NCBI RefSeq assembly: GCF_014266025.1
Contig: NZ_JACMYC010000004.1
Location: 310,001-374,000 of the forward strand
Length of the DNA: 64,000 bases
From: Nocardioides deserti
GTDB lineage: Bacteria; Actinomycetota; Actinomycetes; Propionibacteriales; Nocardioidaceae
Direction: 5' to 3'
Made by a program: the position numbers and the translations under genes. A model generated the notes under the pieces. That model saw nothing but the letters and a program-made list of their open reading frames with translations, was not told the origin of the DNA and did not search any database. Shown piece after piece: positions 45,151 through 59,124 of the stretch; positions within the stretch are counted from its first letter, which is position 1, and every line of letters begins with the position of its first letter.

Positions 45151-45618
45151 GTGCCGATCCCGTCGTTCGTCGCCGAGCTCCGCGAGCTGGTCGGCACCCG
45201 GGAGCTGTGGCTGCCCGCGGTGACGGCGGTCGTACGCCGCGGGGACGACGTCCTGCTGACCGAGCGCGTCGACAACGGCCGTTGGGCGCCGGTGACCGGG
45301 ATCGTCGACCCCGGCGAGGAGCCGGCCGTCGCGGCCCGGCGCGAGGCGCTCGAGGAGGCCGGGGTCGAGATCTCGGTGGACCGGCTCGCCGCGGTGAGCG
45401 TGAGCCCGAGGATCACCCACCCCAACGGCGACCGCGGGGTCTACCTCGACCTGACCTTCGCCTGCTCGTGGGTCGCCGGTGAGCCGCACGCCGCCGACGA
45501 CGAGAACACCGACGTCCGCTGGTGGCCGCTCGCCGACCTCCCGCCGATGGAGGACCACATGCTCGCCCGGATCGACGCCGGCCTCGCCGACGAGGTCGCC
45601 GCGCGGTTCCTCACCTGA
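45151..45618 (+). CDS. Nudix hydrolase
   Basis: A 155-residue Nudix protein with the catalytic box GIVDPGEEPAVAARREALEE (G-x5-E-x7-RE-x2-EE-x-G), running into AGVE. The N-terminal helix IPSFVAELRELVGTRELWLP precedes the fold. Substrate not predictable from sequence. Separate from clpS-DUF2017 by 34 bp; convergent with gdhA across a hairpin element. Confidence 0.9.
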   Translation: MPIPSFVAELRELVGTRELWLPAVTAVVRRGDDVLLTERVDNGRWAPVTGIVDPGEEPAVAARREALEEAGVEISVDRLAAVSVSPRITHPNGDRGVYLDLTFACSWVAGEPHAADDENTDVRWWPLADLPPMEDHMLARIDAGLADEVAARFLT

Positions 45619-45628
45619 GCCCGTCGTC

Positions 45629-45695
45629 GGGGTAGTAACGGTCGGAAACGTCCGTGACTACCCCGGCGAAGGACAAGAACGTCCGTTACTACCCC
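45629..45695. repeat. switchable inverted-repeat element between convergent genes, family E
   Basis: Left arm GGGGTAGTAACGG (45629-45641) is complementary to CCGTTACTACCCC (45683-45695, perfect) and also to CCGTGACTACCCC (45652-45664, one mismatch). The two right arms lie in a 31-bp direct repeat, so two mutually exclusive stems are possible. It lies between the Nudix and gdhA stops. Confidence 0.83.
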
Positions 45696-45725
45696 GGAGT
45701 CGGTCCGAGGAGGGCCGCGAGCCGC

Positions 45726-47947
<2,222 letters not shown>

Positions 47948-47998
47948 CCCGACGCCTCCCGTGCGGCGGCGGTACGGTGCTCCGATGGTGAGCGCCTG

Positions 47999-50651
<2,653 letters not shown>

Positions 50652-50679
50652 CGCTGGGCCCGTCGGACCGCCTCGGCGG

Positions 50680-51732
50680 TCAGTCCGCGACGACGTCCAG
50701 CGGGTCGTCGACGCCGAGCTCGCTCCCCGGCACCGGGCCGAGCCCGAGCAGGCCGGTCACCACGTTGGCGAGGTCGCCGTTGCGGACGGGCTGGCTGCCG
50801 GCGTACGACGTGCGCGAGCGGCCGGGCGCCCGGCGGTCGGGGTTGAGCGCGTAGAGGTCCGCGGGCGCGATGCCTGGACCCCACACCAGGAACGGCACCC
50901 GGAAGTCGGCGTACCGCGTCGGGTCGAAGTGGTCCTTGCCCTTGCCGCCGTGGTCGGCGGTGAGCACGACCACGACCTCCCGCCGGAGCCCCGGGTCGGC
51001 CTCGACCGCCCGCACGAGCCTCGCGATGAGGGAGTCGGTCGCCGCGACGGCCTCGAGGTAGGGCCCGGTCATGAAGCCGTGCTCGTGCCCGGCGACGTCG
51101 GGGGTGGCGAGGTGGACGAAGGTCAGCGCCCGGTCCTCGCGGCGCAGGTCGCGACGGGCCGCCTTGACCAGGGCAAGCGGGTCCTCGTCGTACGTCAGGT
51201 CGGTCACGCCCGCCGGCCAGGAGCGGTCGAAGAGCGTGAACTTGTCCTTGCCGGTGAACACCGACGACTCGCCCCCGGCGGCGTGGACGACGCTGAAGAC
51301 CGACGCCACCCCGTGGCCGGCTGCGCGCTGGACGGTCGTGCCGGGGCGGTGGGAGTTCCAGGTGATGCCGTGACCGCCGCGGCTCGCGTCGACCCGGCGG
51401 CCGGTGACCATGCCGGTGTGGTTGGGCAGCGTCAGGGTCAGCTCGCGCGCGGTGCGGGCGTTCCGGGTCGACGCGCCCTCGGCGAGCAGCCGGTGGAGCG
51501 CCGGCGTGCGGCCACGGCCCAGCCGGCCGAGCGCCGACGGGTTGAGACCGTCCACCGAGATCGCCAGCACGCGGCGGTCGGCCGGGACCTCGCGCGTGGC
51601 CGCGGACGCCCGGGCCGCGGTGGCCGACGCGTCCGCCGACGCGTCACCCGGCGACGTACCGGCCGGGGTGGAGGTGCAGGCGAGCGAGGCAAGCGCGGTC
51701 AGCGCGGCGGCAACGAGGGGGGTACGGCGCAC
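50680..51732 (-). CDS. alkaline phosphatase superfamily lipoprotein
   Basis: A 350-residue lipoprotein (lipobox LASLACTS, Cys about 19) with a Ser/Ala-rich linker and an alkaline-phosphatase/phosphodiesterase core: RVLAISVDGLNPSAL (metal Asp), TLTLPNHTGM (nucleophile Thr), THLATPDVAGHEHG-type block (seen as VHLATPDVAGHEHG) and VVLTADHGGKGKDHF. Such nucleotide-pyrophosphatase-like enzymes act outside the membrane on phosphodiesters. Substrate unknown. Its start is divergent from the MBL gene. Confidence 0.87.
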   Translation of the reverse strand: MRRTPLVAAALTALASLACTSTPAGTSPGDASADASATAARASAATREVPADRRVLAISVDGLNPSALGRLGRGRTPALHRLLAEGASTRNARTARELTLTLPNHTGMVTGRRVDASRGGHGITWNSHRPGTTVQRAAGHGVASVFSVVHAAGGESSVFTGKDKFTLFDRSWPAGVTDLTYDEDPLALVKAARRDLRREDRALTFVHLATPDVAGHEHGFMTGPYLEAVAATDSLIARLVRAVEADPGLRREVVVVLTADHGGKGKDHFDPTRYADFRVPFLVWGPGIAPADLYALNPDRRAPGRSRTSYAGSQPVRNGDLANVVTGLLGLGPVPGSELGVDDPLDVVAD

Positions 51733-51906
51733 GCACCCACGCTAACCCGCGTGTGACGTGGCTCGACGCGACGTGACGCTGCTCAAGAGTCCGTGCCAAT
51801 CGAGGGCGGTTGCGCTTACCGTTGCGTCCGTGCCGCTCGTGTCCGCTCCCGCCGCCGTCCCCGGCGCCCGGGTCACCGCGGGCGGACGTCTCGGGGGAGG
51901 ACGCGC

Positions 51907-52680
51907 GTGAGGCTCACGGTCATCGGCTGTTCCGGGTCCTACCCGGGACCCACGTCGCCGGCCAGCTGCTACCTGCTCGAGGCCGAGCACGACGACGGAA
52001 CCGGCTCCCGCACCTGGCGGGTGCTCGTGGACCTCGGCAGCGGCGCGCTCGGCCCGCTGCACAGCGTCGCCGACCCGCTCGCGATCGACGCGGTGCTGCT
52101 CAGCCACCTGCACGCCGACCACTGCCTCGACCTGTGCGGCTACCACGTGCTGCGGCGCTACCACCCCGACGGTCCGCAGCGCCGGATCCCGGTGCACGGC
52201 CCCGAGGGCACCGCGGACCGGATGGCCCGCGCCTACGACCTGCCGCTGGACCCCGGCATGCGCGAGGAGTTCGACTTCGTGGTCTGGGACGGGCCGGTCC
52301 GGATCGGGCCGTTCGCCGTCGACCCCGTCCCGGTCGCCCACCCGGTGCCGGCCTTCGGCCTGCGGATCGAGGCCGACGGCGCCGTGCTCGCCTACAGCGG
52401 CGACACCGGCCCGTGCGAAGGGCTCGACCGGCTGGCTGCCGACGCCGACCTGTTCCTCGCCGAGGCATCCTTCGAGGAGGGCCAGGACAACCCCGAGGAC
52501 CTGCATCTCACCGGTGCCGACTGCGGCACCACCGCCACCCGCGCCCGCGCCCGCCGGCTCGTCCTCACCCACGTCCCGCCCTGGCACGACCCCGCCGTCG
52601 TCCTCGCCGAGGCCACCGCGGTGTACGACGGCCCCCTCGAGCTCGCCCGCCCCGGCGCGGTCTACGAGCTCGGCTCCTGA
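51907..52680 (+). CDS. MBL-fold metallo-hydrolase
   Basis: A 257-residue beta-lactamase-fold hydrolase of the RNase Z/cyclic phosphodiesterase type: VIGCSGSYPGP at the start, HLHADHCLD (metal-binding H-x-H-x-D-H), YSGDTGPCEGL and LTHVPPWHDP. It might process RNA or act on a small ester. GTG at 51907 is chosen because the conserved strand follows directly. Convergent with the response regulator gene across the hairpin element. Confidence 0.9.
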   Translation: MRLTVIGCSGSYPGPTSPASCYLLEAEHDDGTGSRTWRVLVDLGSGALGPLHSVADPLAIDAVLLSHLHADHCLDLCGYHVLRRYHPDGPQRRIPVHGPEGTADRMARAYDLPLDPGMREEFDFVVWDGPVRIGPFAVDPVPVAHPVPAFGLRIEADGAVLAYSGDTGPCEGLDRLAADADLFLAEASFEEGQDNPEDLHLTGADCGTTATRARARRLVLTHVPPWHDPAVVLAEATAVYDGPLELARPGAVYELGS

Positions 52681-52758
52681 GCCAGCCCCTGCGCGTCGAC
52701 AGCTCGCGCTCCCGGGCCATCCCATCTCGGCGTCTCGATCCCGGGCGTCCGGGCGTCA

Positions 52759-52833
52759 ACGATCGTTCAATTGCTGGGGAGTAGCAGTCGGAAGCGCTTC
52801 CACCCCGCAACAACCGCTCAATTGAACGATCGT
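52759..52833. repeat. triple-palindrome element, family B copy 2
   Basis: 15-bp perfect arms ACGATCGTTCAATTG (52759-52773) and CAATTGAACGATCGT (52819-52833). Centred between them is GGAAGCGCTTCC (52790-52801), with GGGG/CCCC pairing around it. CAATTG and AAGCGCTT boxes are 18-19 bp apart, as at 36323-36389. It lies between convergent MBL-hydrolase and response regulator genes. Confidence 0.88.
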
Positions 52834-52920
52834 GTGCGCCCGGGACCCCGTCGGGCGGCCGTGGACATCAGGGGTCCGGGCAAGCCGCGGGTCGCCGGAC
52901 CCCGAGGGACCAGGCGACGC

Positions 52921-53601
52921 TCAGGCCAACCCGGCGTCGTGGACGCAGATGGCGATCTGCACGCGGTTCGTGACGACGAGCTTCTCGAACAGCCGCGACA
53001 CGTGCGCCTTGACGGTCGGCACGGACAGGTGCAGCTCGCGGGCGATCTCGGCGTTGCTGAGGCCGCGGCCGACGGCGAGCGCCACCTCGCGCTCGCGGTC
53101 GGTCAGCGACGAGAGCCGGCGCTCCGCGCGGGCCGCCCGGTCGTCGGCCGGGTCGGCGTGGTCGGCGCGCAGCCGGTCGATGAGGGTGCGGGTGACCGAG
53201 GGGGAGAGCATCGGCTCGCCGTCGGCGACCTTGCGCAGTGCCTCGACGATCCGGGCGGGGGGAGTGTCCTTGAGCAGGAACCCGTCCGCGCCGGCGGCGA
53301 GCGCCTGCACCACGTGCTCGTCGGCGTCGAACGTCGTCAGCACGATCACCCGCGGCGGCTCCGGGAGTCGGTGCAGCCGTCGGGTCGCCTCGAGCCCGTC
53401 GAGCACCGGCATCCGGATGTCCATGAGCACGACGTCGGGACGCAGCCGCTCGACGAGCGCCACGCCCTCCTGGCCGTCGCCGGCCTCGCCGACCACCTCG
53501 AGGTCGGCCTGCCCGCCCAGCATGAGCGACAGCGCCGACCGGACGATCGGGTCGTCGTCCACCACCAGCACCCGCACGGGAGCAGGGAGACCTGTGGTCA
53601 T
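52921..53601 (-). CDS. LuxR/NarL-type response regulator
   Basis: A 226-residue two-component regulator. Receiver domain 9-125 with acidic pocket DDDP (15-18) and phospho-acceptor Asp61 (VVLMDIRMP), Lys in FLLKDTPP; C-terminal LuxR helix-turn-helix (about 160-226; SSLTDREREVALAVGRGLSN..VKAHVSRLFEKL). Start overlaps the kinase stop. Expected to control the divergent ABC exporter at 54897 in response to membrane or drug stress, inferred from neighbourhood. Confidence 0.92.
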   Translation of the reverse strand: MTTGLPAPVRVLVVDDDPIVRSALSLMLGGQADLEVVGEAGDGQEGVALVERLRPDVVLMDIRMPVLDGLEATRRLHRLPEPPRVIVLTTFDADEHVVQALAAGADGFLLKDTPPARIVEALRKVADGEPMLSPSVTRTLIDRLRADHADPADDRAARAERRLSSLTDREREVALAVGRGLSNAEIARELHLSVPTVKAHVSRLFEKLVVTNRVQIAICVHDAGLA

Positions 53602-54764
53602 GCCGTCCACGGCAACCACCCGTGCAGCACGAATGCCCCGCCGTCGCGACGGTGCTCGAGCCGGCCACCGCGCAGCGCGGCCCGCTCCGACAGCCCCACC
53701 AGCCCGAGGCCGGCGCCGGGCGTGACGGCCACTCCGAAGCCGAGCGGGTTGCACAGCGTCACGGCGACGCCCTCCTCCGGCGACCCGGCCAGCTCGATGG
53801 TCAGCAGGGCCCCCGGCGCGTGCTTGCGGGCGTTCGTGATCCCCTCCTGGACGATCCGGTAGACGGTGCGGCCGACCACGTCGGGCACCGGCCCGGCGCT
53901 GTCGTCCACCCGGTCGACGTGCTCGACGTGGAGCCCCGCCTCCCGCGCCTCGGCCACCAGCCGCGGGACGTCGTCGTACGTCGGCTGGGGCGCGTGCACC
54001 ACCTCGCCGGTGTCCTCGTCGCGGAGCACGCCGAGCACCCCGCGCAGGTCGGTGAGCGCCTCGTGCGCCTTGGCCTGGATGACCGCGGCGCTGGCCCGCA
54101 TCTCCTCGGCGGTCAGGTCCTCGCGGAACCCCAGCGCGCCGGCGTGCAGCGAGATCTGGGAGATCCGGTGCGCGAGGACGTCGTGCATCTCGCGGGCGAT
54201 CCGCGCCCGCTCGGTCGCCCGGGCCCGGTCCGCGCGGAGCTCCTGCTCGGCCTCGGCGCGCTCGGCCCGGGCCCGCAGCGTCCACAGCAGCTCGCGGCGC
54301 GAGCCGACGTACATGCCCCACCCGATGCACGCCGCCAGCACCACGACGTTGAGCGTGGTGAGCAGCCAAAGCGGGTCGGTGCTGCGGTCGTCCTGGGTCA
54401 TCGTGAAGACCTGCGCGCCGGCGAGCCCGACGACGAAGACCGCCACCAGCTCCGGCCACCGCCGTCGCGTCGCCACCGAGACGGCGGCCAGCGTGGCGGG
54501 GCCGGCGGCGAGGCCCGAGACCGCGCCGAACGCGCTGAGCAGCAACGCCACGGCCAGCGGCCAGCGCCGCCGCTGGGTGACGAGCAGGCACGACAGCACG
54601 CCCAGGGTCACGTCGAGCCGGCCCAGCCACGGCGTCTCGCGCAGCTGGTCCTCCGCGATCGGCAGCCACACGGCCGCGCTCAGCGCCAGCACGGCGAGCA
54701 GCCGCCACGTCCGCCCCCAGGGCGTCAGCGGCGGCGCGACGTCGTCCTGGGTCGGCCGGTCCAC
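53598..54764 (-). CDS. sensor histidine kinase (HisKA_3 type)
   Basis: A 388-residue kinase with four to five N-terminal membrane helices (about 20-38, 50-64, 69-90, 105-122, 134-153), a coiled linker, the DHp motif REMHDVLAHR with phospho-acceptor His194, and an HATPase domain with EGITNARKHA and GAGLGLVGLSERAAL. No extracytoplasmic sensor domain, a feature of intramembrane-sensing kinases paired with drug-export ABC genes. Confidence 0.92.
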   Translation of the reverse strand: MDRPTQDDVAPPLTPWGRTWRLLAVLALSAAVWLPIAEDQLRETPWLGRLDVTLGVLSCLLVTQRRRWPLAVALLLSAFGAVSGLAAGPATLAAVSVATRRRWPELVAVFVVGLAGAQVFTMTQDDRSTDPLWLLTTLNVVVLAACIGWGMYVGSRRELLWTLRARAERAEAEQELRADRARATERARIAREMHDVLAHRISQISLHAGALGFREDLTAEEMRASAAVIQAKAHEALTDLRGVLGVLRDEDTGEVVHAPQPTYDDVPRLVAEAREAGLHVEHVDRVDDSAGPVPDVVGRTVYRIVQEGITNARKHAPGALLTIELAGSPEEGVAVTLCNPLGFGVAVTPGAGLGLVGLSERAALRGGRLEHRRDGGAFVLHGWLPWTA

Positions 54765-54771
54765 GCCCGAC

Positions 54772-54805
54772 AGGCTAGGGCCGCCCGCCGGCGTACCCCC
54801 AGCCT
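54772..54805. promoter_or_regulatory. dyad in the kinase/ABC divergent promoter
   Basis: AGGCT (54772-54776) plus GGG is mirrored by CCC and AGCCT (54801-54805) in the 132-bp gap between the kinase and the ABC exporter. A possible response-regulator site; pairing is short and spacing long, so tentative. Confidence 0.3.
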
Positions 54806-54896
54806 GCGCCGGTCGGCGCCGAACCCCTACTTAGGTCACCCCGGCACCGCCGCGCGTCCGGTGCGCGGAGCGGCCCGCGTCGGGCAGGGTGGGGGC

Positions 54897-55832
54897 ATGA
54901 TCAAGGTCGACCGACTGACCAGGACGTACGGCGGGTTCACCGCCGTCGACGACGTGAGCTTCACCTGCCAACCCGGCCGCGTGACCGGCTTCCTCGGGCC
55001 GAACGGCGCCGGGAAGACCACCACGATGCGGATCATGGTGGGCCTGACCCCGCCGACCCGCGGGACCGTGACGATCGGGGGGCTGGACTACCACGACATC
55101 CCGAACCCGGGCCGTCACGTGGGCGTGCTCCTCGACGCCGGTGCCCAGCACGCCGGCCGCACCGGCCGCGAGATCCTCACCCTCGGCGCGAAGACGATGG
55201 GCCTTCCCATGTCGCGCGTCGACGAGATGCTGGCGCTGGTGTCGCTGACCGACGCCGAGGCCAAGCGCCGGATGCGCAACTACTCCCTCGGCATGAAGCA
55301 GCGTCTCGGCATCGCCCACGCGCTGCTCGGCGACCCGTCGGTGCTCATCCTCGACGAGCCCGCCAACGGCCTCGACCCGGCCGGCATCCGCTGGATGCGC
55401 GACCTGCTCAAGGGCTACGCCAACCGCGGCGGCACCGTCCTGCTCTCCAGCCACCTGCTCAACGAGGTCGAGCTGGTCGCCGACGAGATGATCCTCATCG
55501 GCCGCGGCAAGATCGTCGCGCAGGGGGACAAGGCGTCGCTGCTCGCCCAGTCGGGCCCCGCGGCCGCGCTGGTCACCTCCCTCGACAACGAGCGCCTGGC
55601 CGGCGCCCTGCAGGCCAAGGGGTACGCCGCCGCGCCGGCCGGCTCCGGGCTGCGCGTCGATGCGGAGCCCGCCGAGGTCGGCCGCGCCGCGCTCGAGGCC
55701 GGCGTCGTGCTGACGGACCTGCGCAGCGGCGCCCGCGGCCTCGAGGACCTCTTCCTCGAGCTCACCGCCGGCACCCAGCGCGAGGGCCACCCCGAGGCCG
55801 CGACCCAGCTCCAGGAAGGAGCCCAGGCATGA
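54897..55832 (+). CDS. ABC transporter ATP-binding protein (complete paralogue)
   Basis: A 311-residue ABC ATPase: Walker A GPNGAGKTT (34-42), signature YSLGMKQR (129-136), Walker B VLILDEP (149-155), H-loop His186. It shares long near-identical stretches with the partial gene at 1-678 (AQHAGRTGRE; DEPANGLDPAGIRWMRDLL), so the two exporters are duplicates about 54 kb apart. Divergent from a two-component system that probably controls it. Stop overlaps the permease start (ATGA). Confidence 0.94.
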   Translation: MIKVDRLTRTYGGFTAVDDVSFTCQPGRVTGFLGPNGAGKTTTMRIMVGLTPPTRGTVTIGGLDYHDIPNPGRHVGVLLDAGAQHAGRTGREILTLGAKTMGLPMSRVDEMLALVSLTDAEAKRRMRNYSLGMKQRLGIAHALLGDPSVLILDEPANGLDPAGIRWMRDLLKGYANRGGTVLLSSHLLNEVELVADEMILIGRGKIVAQGDKASLLAQSGPAAALVTSLDNERLAGALQAKGYAAAPAGSGLRVDAEPAEVGRAALEAGVVLTDLRSGARGLEDLFLELTAGTQREGHPEAATQLQEGAQA

Positions 55833-56635
55833 GCACCACCACCCCCTCGTCCTCCGCCGCCGGACCCTCGATGACCCTCGACGTCTCCGGCACGCCGAAG
55901 GTGCCGTTCACCCGCTTGGTCGGGGTCGAGCTGCGCAAGATCTACGACACCCGCGCCGGCCGGTGGCTGCTCGGCGCGATCGTGCTGATCACCGCGGCGA
56001 TCATGACGATCTTCTTCTTCGCCGCCGACGGTCCCGACCGGACGTTCGGCAACTTCATCGGCATCTCGGCCACCCCGCAGGGCTTCCTGCTGCCGGTGCT
56101 CGGCATCCTGCTGGTCACCAGCGAGTGGAGCCAGCGCACGGCGATGGTGACCTTCTCGCTGGAGCCCGCGCGCACCAAGGTGATCGCCGCCAAGACGGTC
56201 GCCGCGCTGATCTTCGGTCTCGCGGCGTTCGTCGCCGCGCTCGTGGTCGCGGCGGTCTGCACGGTCCTCGGCGGGGCCGAGGGCGGCTTCGACGACCTCG
56301 AGACCAAGCTGTTCGCGCTCTTCCTGGCCCTCCAGCTGCTGACCATCCTCCAGGGTCTGGCCTACGGCTTGATCCTGCTCAACACCCCGGCCGCGATCGT
56401 GACGTTCTTCGTGCTGCCGATCGCCTCGAGCATCGTGTTCAGCCTGGTCTCGGCGCTGCGCGACCTCGCGCCGTGGCTGGACCTCGGCACGGCGCAGGAG
56501 CCGCTCTTCAGCAGCTTCGGGGGCGCCGGGCTGACCGGTGAGCAGTACGCCCAGCTCGGCACCACCACGCTGATCTGGATCGTCGTCCCGTTCGTGCTCG
56601 GTTGGATCCGCGTGCTGCGGGCCGAGGTCAAGTAG
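55829..56635 (+). CDS. ABC transporter permease (complete paralogue)
   Basis: A 268-residue membrane protein with about six helices (about 46-66, 78-98, 120-146, 160-180, 190-210, 245-262). Motifs [12 protein letters not shown] (33-44) and SEWSQR match the permease at 675-1505; length and topology are similar. Forms an exporter with the preceding ATPase. Substrate unknown. Confidence 0.9.
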   Translation: MSTTTPSSSAAGPSMTLDVSGTPKVPFTRLVGVELRKIYDTRAGRWLLGAIVLITAAIMTIFFFAADGPDRTFGNFIGISATPQGFLLPVLGILLVTSEWSQRTAMVTFSLEPARTKVIAAKTVAALIFGLAAFVAALVVAAVCTVLGGAEGGFDDLETKLFALFLALQLLTILQGLAYGLILLNTPAAIVTFFVLPIASSIVFSLVSALRDLAPWLDLGTAQEPLFSSFGGAGLTGEQYAQLGTTTLIWIVVPFVLGWIRVLRAEVK

Positions 56636-56699
56636 CACCCGGCTGCCCGGGGCCCGCCCCGGCTCCCCGACGTCGGCCCGGCCCTCTAGCGTGGTCCCC

Positions 56700-57428
56700 A
56701 TGACACGCGAAGACGGCCGGGCCGACGACGAGCTGCGCCCGATCAAGATCACCCGCGGGTGGCTGGACCACGCCGCCGGCTCGGTGCTAGTGGAGTTCGG
56801 GAAGACCCGGGTGCTGTGCGCCGCGTCGGCCTCGGAGGGCGTGCCACGCTGGCGCAAGGGCTCCGGCCTCGGCTGGGTCACCGCGGAGTACGCCATGCTC
56901 CCCGCCGCCACCAACACCCGCTCGGACCGCGAGTCGGTCAAGGGTCGCATCGGCGGCCGCACCCATGAGATCAGCCGGCTCATCGGCCGCTCGCTGCGCG
57001 CCGTCATCGACTACCGGGCGCTCGGCGAGAACACCATCGTCCTCGACTGCGACGTCCTCCAGGCCGACGGCGGCACGCGCACCGCCGCGATCACCGGTGC
57101 GTACGTCGCCCTGGCCGACGCCGTCGCGTCCCTCAAGGCCTCCGGGGCGCTCGCCGCCTCCGCCCAGCCGCTCACCGGCTCGGTCGCCGCGGTCAGCGTC
57201 GGCATCATCGACGGCGTCCCGCGCCTCGACCTGCCCTACGTCGAGGACGTCCGCGCCGAGACCGACATGAACGTCGTCATGACCGGCGACGGGAAGTTCG
57301 TCGAGGTCCAGGGCACCGCCGAGGGCGCCGCCTTCGACCGCTCCGAGCTCGACGCGCTCCTCGGGCTGGCCGAGAAGGGCTGCGCCGACCTCACCCGGAT
57401 GCAGCAGGAGGCGCTCCGCGTTGGTTGA
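56700..57428 (+). CDS. rph: ribonuclease PH
   Basis: A 242-residue phosphorolytic 3'-5' exonuclease trimming tRNA 3' ends. Family blocks: [20 protein letters not shown] at the start, [31 protein letters not shown] and [19 protein letters not shown] (catalytic/phosphate-binding region). It lies directly before rdgB, a common actinobacterial pair. ATG at 56700 is 7 nt after TAGCGT. Confidence 0.96.
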   Translation: MTREDGRADDELRPIKITRGWLDHAAGSVLVEFGKTRVLCAASASEGVPRWRKGSGLGWVTAEYAMLPAATNTRSDRESVKGRIGGRTHEISRLIGRSLRAVIDYRALGENTIVLDCDVLQADGGTRTAAITGAYVALADAVASLKASGALAASAQPLTGSVAAVSVGIIDGVPRLDLPYVEDVRAETDMNVVMTGDGKFVEVQGTAEGAAFDRSELDALLGLAEKGCADLTRMQQEALRVG

Positions 57429-57432
57429 GCCT

Positions 57433-58050
57433 GTGGAAACCAAGGTGTTCCTCGCCTCGCGCAACGCCAAGAAGCTCGCCGAGATGGAGCGGATCCTCCG
57501 CGAGCACGCTCCCGACGTCGAGGTGGTCGGCCTCGACGACGTCACGGCGTACGACGAGCCGGTCGAGGACCAGTCGACCTTCGAGGGCAACGCGCTGCTC
57601 AAGGCCCGCGCGGGCGCGGCGGCCACCGGGTTGCCCGCGCTGGCCGACGACTCGGGCCTGTGCGTCGACGCGCTCAACGGGATGCCGGGCGTGCTGTCGG
57701 CGCGGTGGTCGGGCAAGCCGAAGGACGACGCCCGCAACAACCGGCTGCTGCTCGAGCAGCTCGAGGACGTCCCCGACGAGCGGCGTACCGCCCACTTCGC
57801 CTGCGCGATCGCCTTCGTCCACCCCGACGGCACCGAGCTGGTCGTGCACGGCCGGATGGACGGGCACGTCATCCGCGAGCAGCGGGGCAGCGGCGGCTTC
57901 GGGTACGACGTCCTCTTCGTCGCCGACGAGCACGCCGCCCCCGGGCTGACCTCCGCCGAGCTCGACCCGGCCGCGAAGGACGCCGTCTCCCACCGCGGCC
58001 GCGCCCTGAGGGAGATCGCCCCGCTCGTGGCCCGCGCGCTCCACATGTAA
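57433..58050 (+). CDS. rdgB: XTP/dITP diphosphatase (RdgB/HAM1)
   Basis: A 205-residue house-cleaning pyrophosphatase for deaminated purine nucleotides. Conserved FLASRNAKKLAEM, TFEGNALLKARA, LADDSGLCVDAL and SGGFGYDVLF plus SHRGRAL are present. GTG at 57433 is chosen to start just before the first beta strand; TTG at 57421 overlapping rph is possible. Its stop codon TAA is also the first three bases of the 20-bp repeat array that follows. Confidence 0.93.
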   Translation: METKVFLASRNAKKLAEMERILREHAPDVEVVGLDDVTAYDEPVEDQSTFEGNALLKARAGAAATGLPALADDSGLCVDALNGMPGVLSARWSGKPKDDARNNRLLLEQLEDVPDERRTAHFACAIAFVHPDGTELVVHGRMDGHVIREQRGSGGFGYDVLFVADEHAAPGLTSAELDPAAKDAVSHRGRALREIAPLVARALHM

Positions 58051-58173
58051 CGCGCCGTCCGTCGGTCTACCGCGCCGTCCGCACAGGTAACGCGCCGTCC
58101 GACCGACTACCGCGCCATCCGTACAGCTACCGCGCCGCTCGAACGGCGCGGTAGTTGTACGGACAGCGCGTTA
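58048..58173. repeat. 20-bp tandem and inverted repeat array, family C copy 2
   Basis: Four direct 20-bp units alternate TAACGCGCCGTCCG and TACCGCGCC(G/A)TCCG starts (58048, 58068, 58088, 58108); a fifth starts at 58128 and turns at CTCGAA into inverted copies (58141-58153 and 58154-58173). Palindrome TACCGCGCCG..CGGCGCGGTA spans 58128-58153. It fills the gap between convergent rdgB and the BASS transporter gene. Confidence 0.9.
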
Positions 58174-58188
58174 CATGCAGCTCGCCGC

Positions 58189-59079
58189 TCAGCCCACCGG
58201 CGTCGACCGCGGGGACGCCGTGTCGCGGCGGGCGAGGTACCGGGTGAGCAGGAGCCCCCACAGGGCGGCGAAGATGAACATGAAGACCGAGTAGACGGCG
58301 GCCGGCACCGACATCCGGGTGCTGTCGAGGACCTCGACCGCGACGAAGATCGCCAGCGTGCCGTTGTGCACGCCGATCTCCATCGAGGAGGCGATCGCCT
58401 CGCTCTCCCGGATCCCGGCCGCGCGGGGCACGACGTACCCGACGACGAGGGAGACCGCGCAGAACAGGGCGGCCGCCAGGCCGACGTCCGCGATGTAGTC
58501 CCCGACGTCCTCGCGCTGGTCGAGCAGGATCCCGAGCACCAGCACGCCGAGGATGACCGCCGACCCGATCCGCACCGGCTTGTCCATCCGGGCGGCGAAC
58601 GCCGCGGCGCGCTGCCGGATGAGCATGCCGATCGCCACCGGCACCAGCACGACCGCGAACACCTCGACCACCTTGGTGAACTGCAGGGACACCTCGTCCT
58701 CGAGCCCGTAGTGGCTGATCGCCAGGTTGGTGATCACCGGCAGCGTGACGATCGCGACGATCGAGTTGATCGCCGTGAGGGTGACGTTGAGGGCGACGTC
58801 GCCGCGGAAGAGGTGGCTGTAGAGGTTGGCGCTCGTGCCGCCCGGGGAGGCGGCGAGCAGCAACATGCCGATGGCGAGCAGCGGGGACAGGTCGAGCACC
58901 TTGACCAGCCCGAAGCAGAACAGCGGCAGCAGCACCAGCTGGCAGGCGAGCGCCACGGCGACCGCCTTGGGGTGCCGCGCGACCCGACGGAAGTCGTCGG
59001 GCACGAGCGACAGCCCGAGGCCGAGCATGATGATGCCCAAGGCGATGGGCAGACCGACGGTGGTCAGGGCGGAGTCCAT
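58189..59079 (-). CDS. bile acid:sodium symporter family (BASS) transporter
   Basis: A 296-residue membrane protein with about nine to ten helices. GIIMLGLGLSLVPDDFRRV at the start, LLAASPGGTSANLYSHLFRGD and SMEIGVHNGTLAIFVA (helix-crossing motifs) are typical of the BASS/SBF family. Members take up organic anions, 2-oxo acids or related compounds with sodium. Substrate not evident. Convergent with rdgB. Confidence 0.9.
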   Translation of the reverse strand: MDSALTTVGLPIALGIIMLGLGLSLVPDDFRRVARHPKAVAVALACQLVLLPLFCFGLVKVLDLSPLLAIGMLLLAASPGGTSANLYSHLFRGDVALNVTLTAINSIVAIVTLPVITNLAISHYGLEDEVSLQFTKVVEVFAVVLVPVAIGMLIRQRAAAFAARMDKPVRIGSAVILGVLVLGILLDQREDVGDYIADVGLAAALFCAVSLVVGYVVPRAAGIRESEAIASSMEIGVHNGTLAIFVAVEVLDSTRMSVPAAVYSVFMFIFAALWGLLLTRYLARRDTASPRSTPVG

Positions 59080-59124
59080 GCGCGGACTCTAGTGACCGCC
59101 GTCACAGCACGGGCGCAGAACCGC

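Noticed and set aside
58048..58173. CRISPR-like regular repeats
   Set aside because: The 20-bp units are directly abutting with no spacers, they invert midway, and no cas genes are present.
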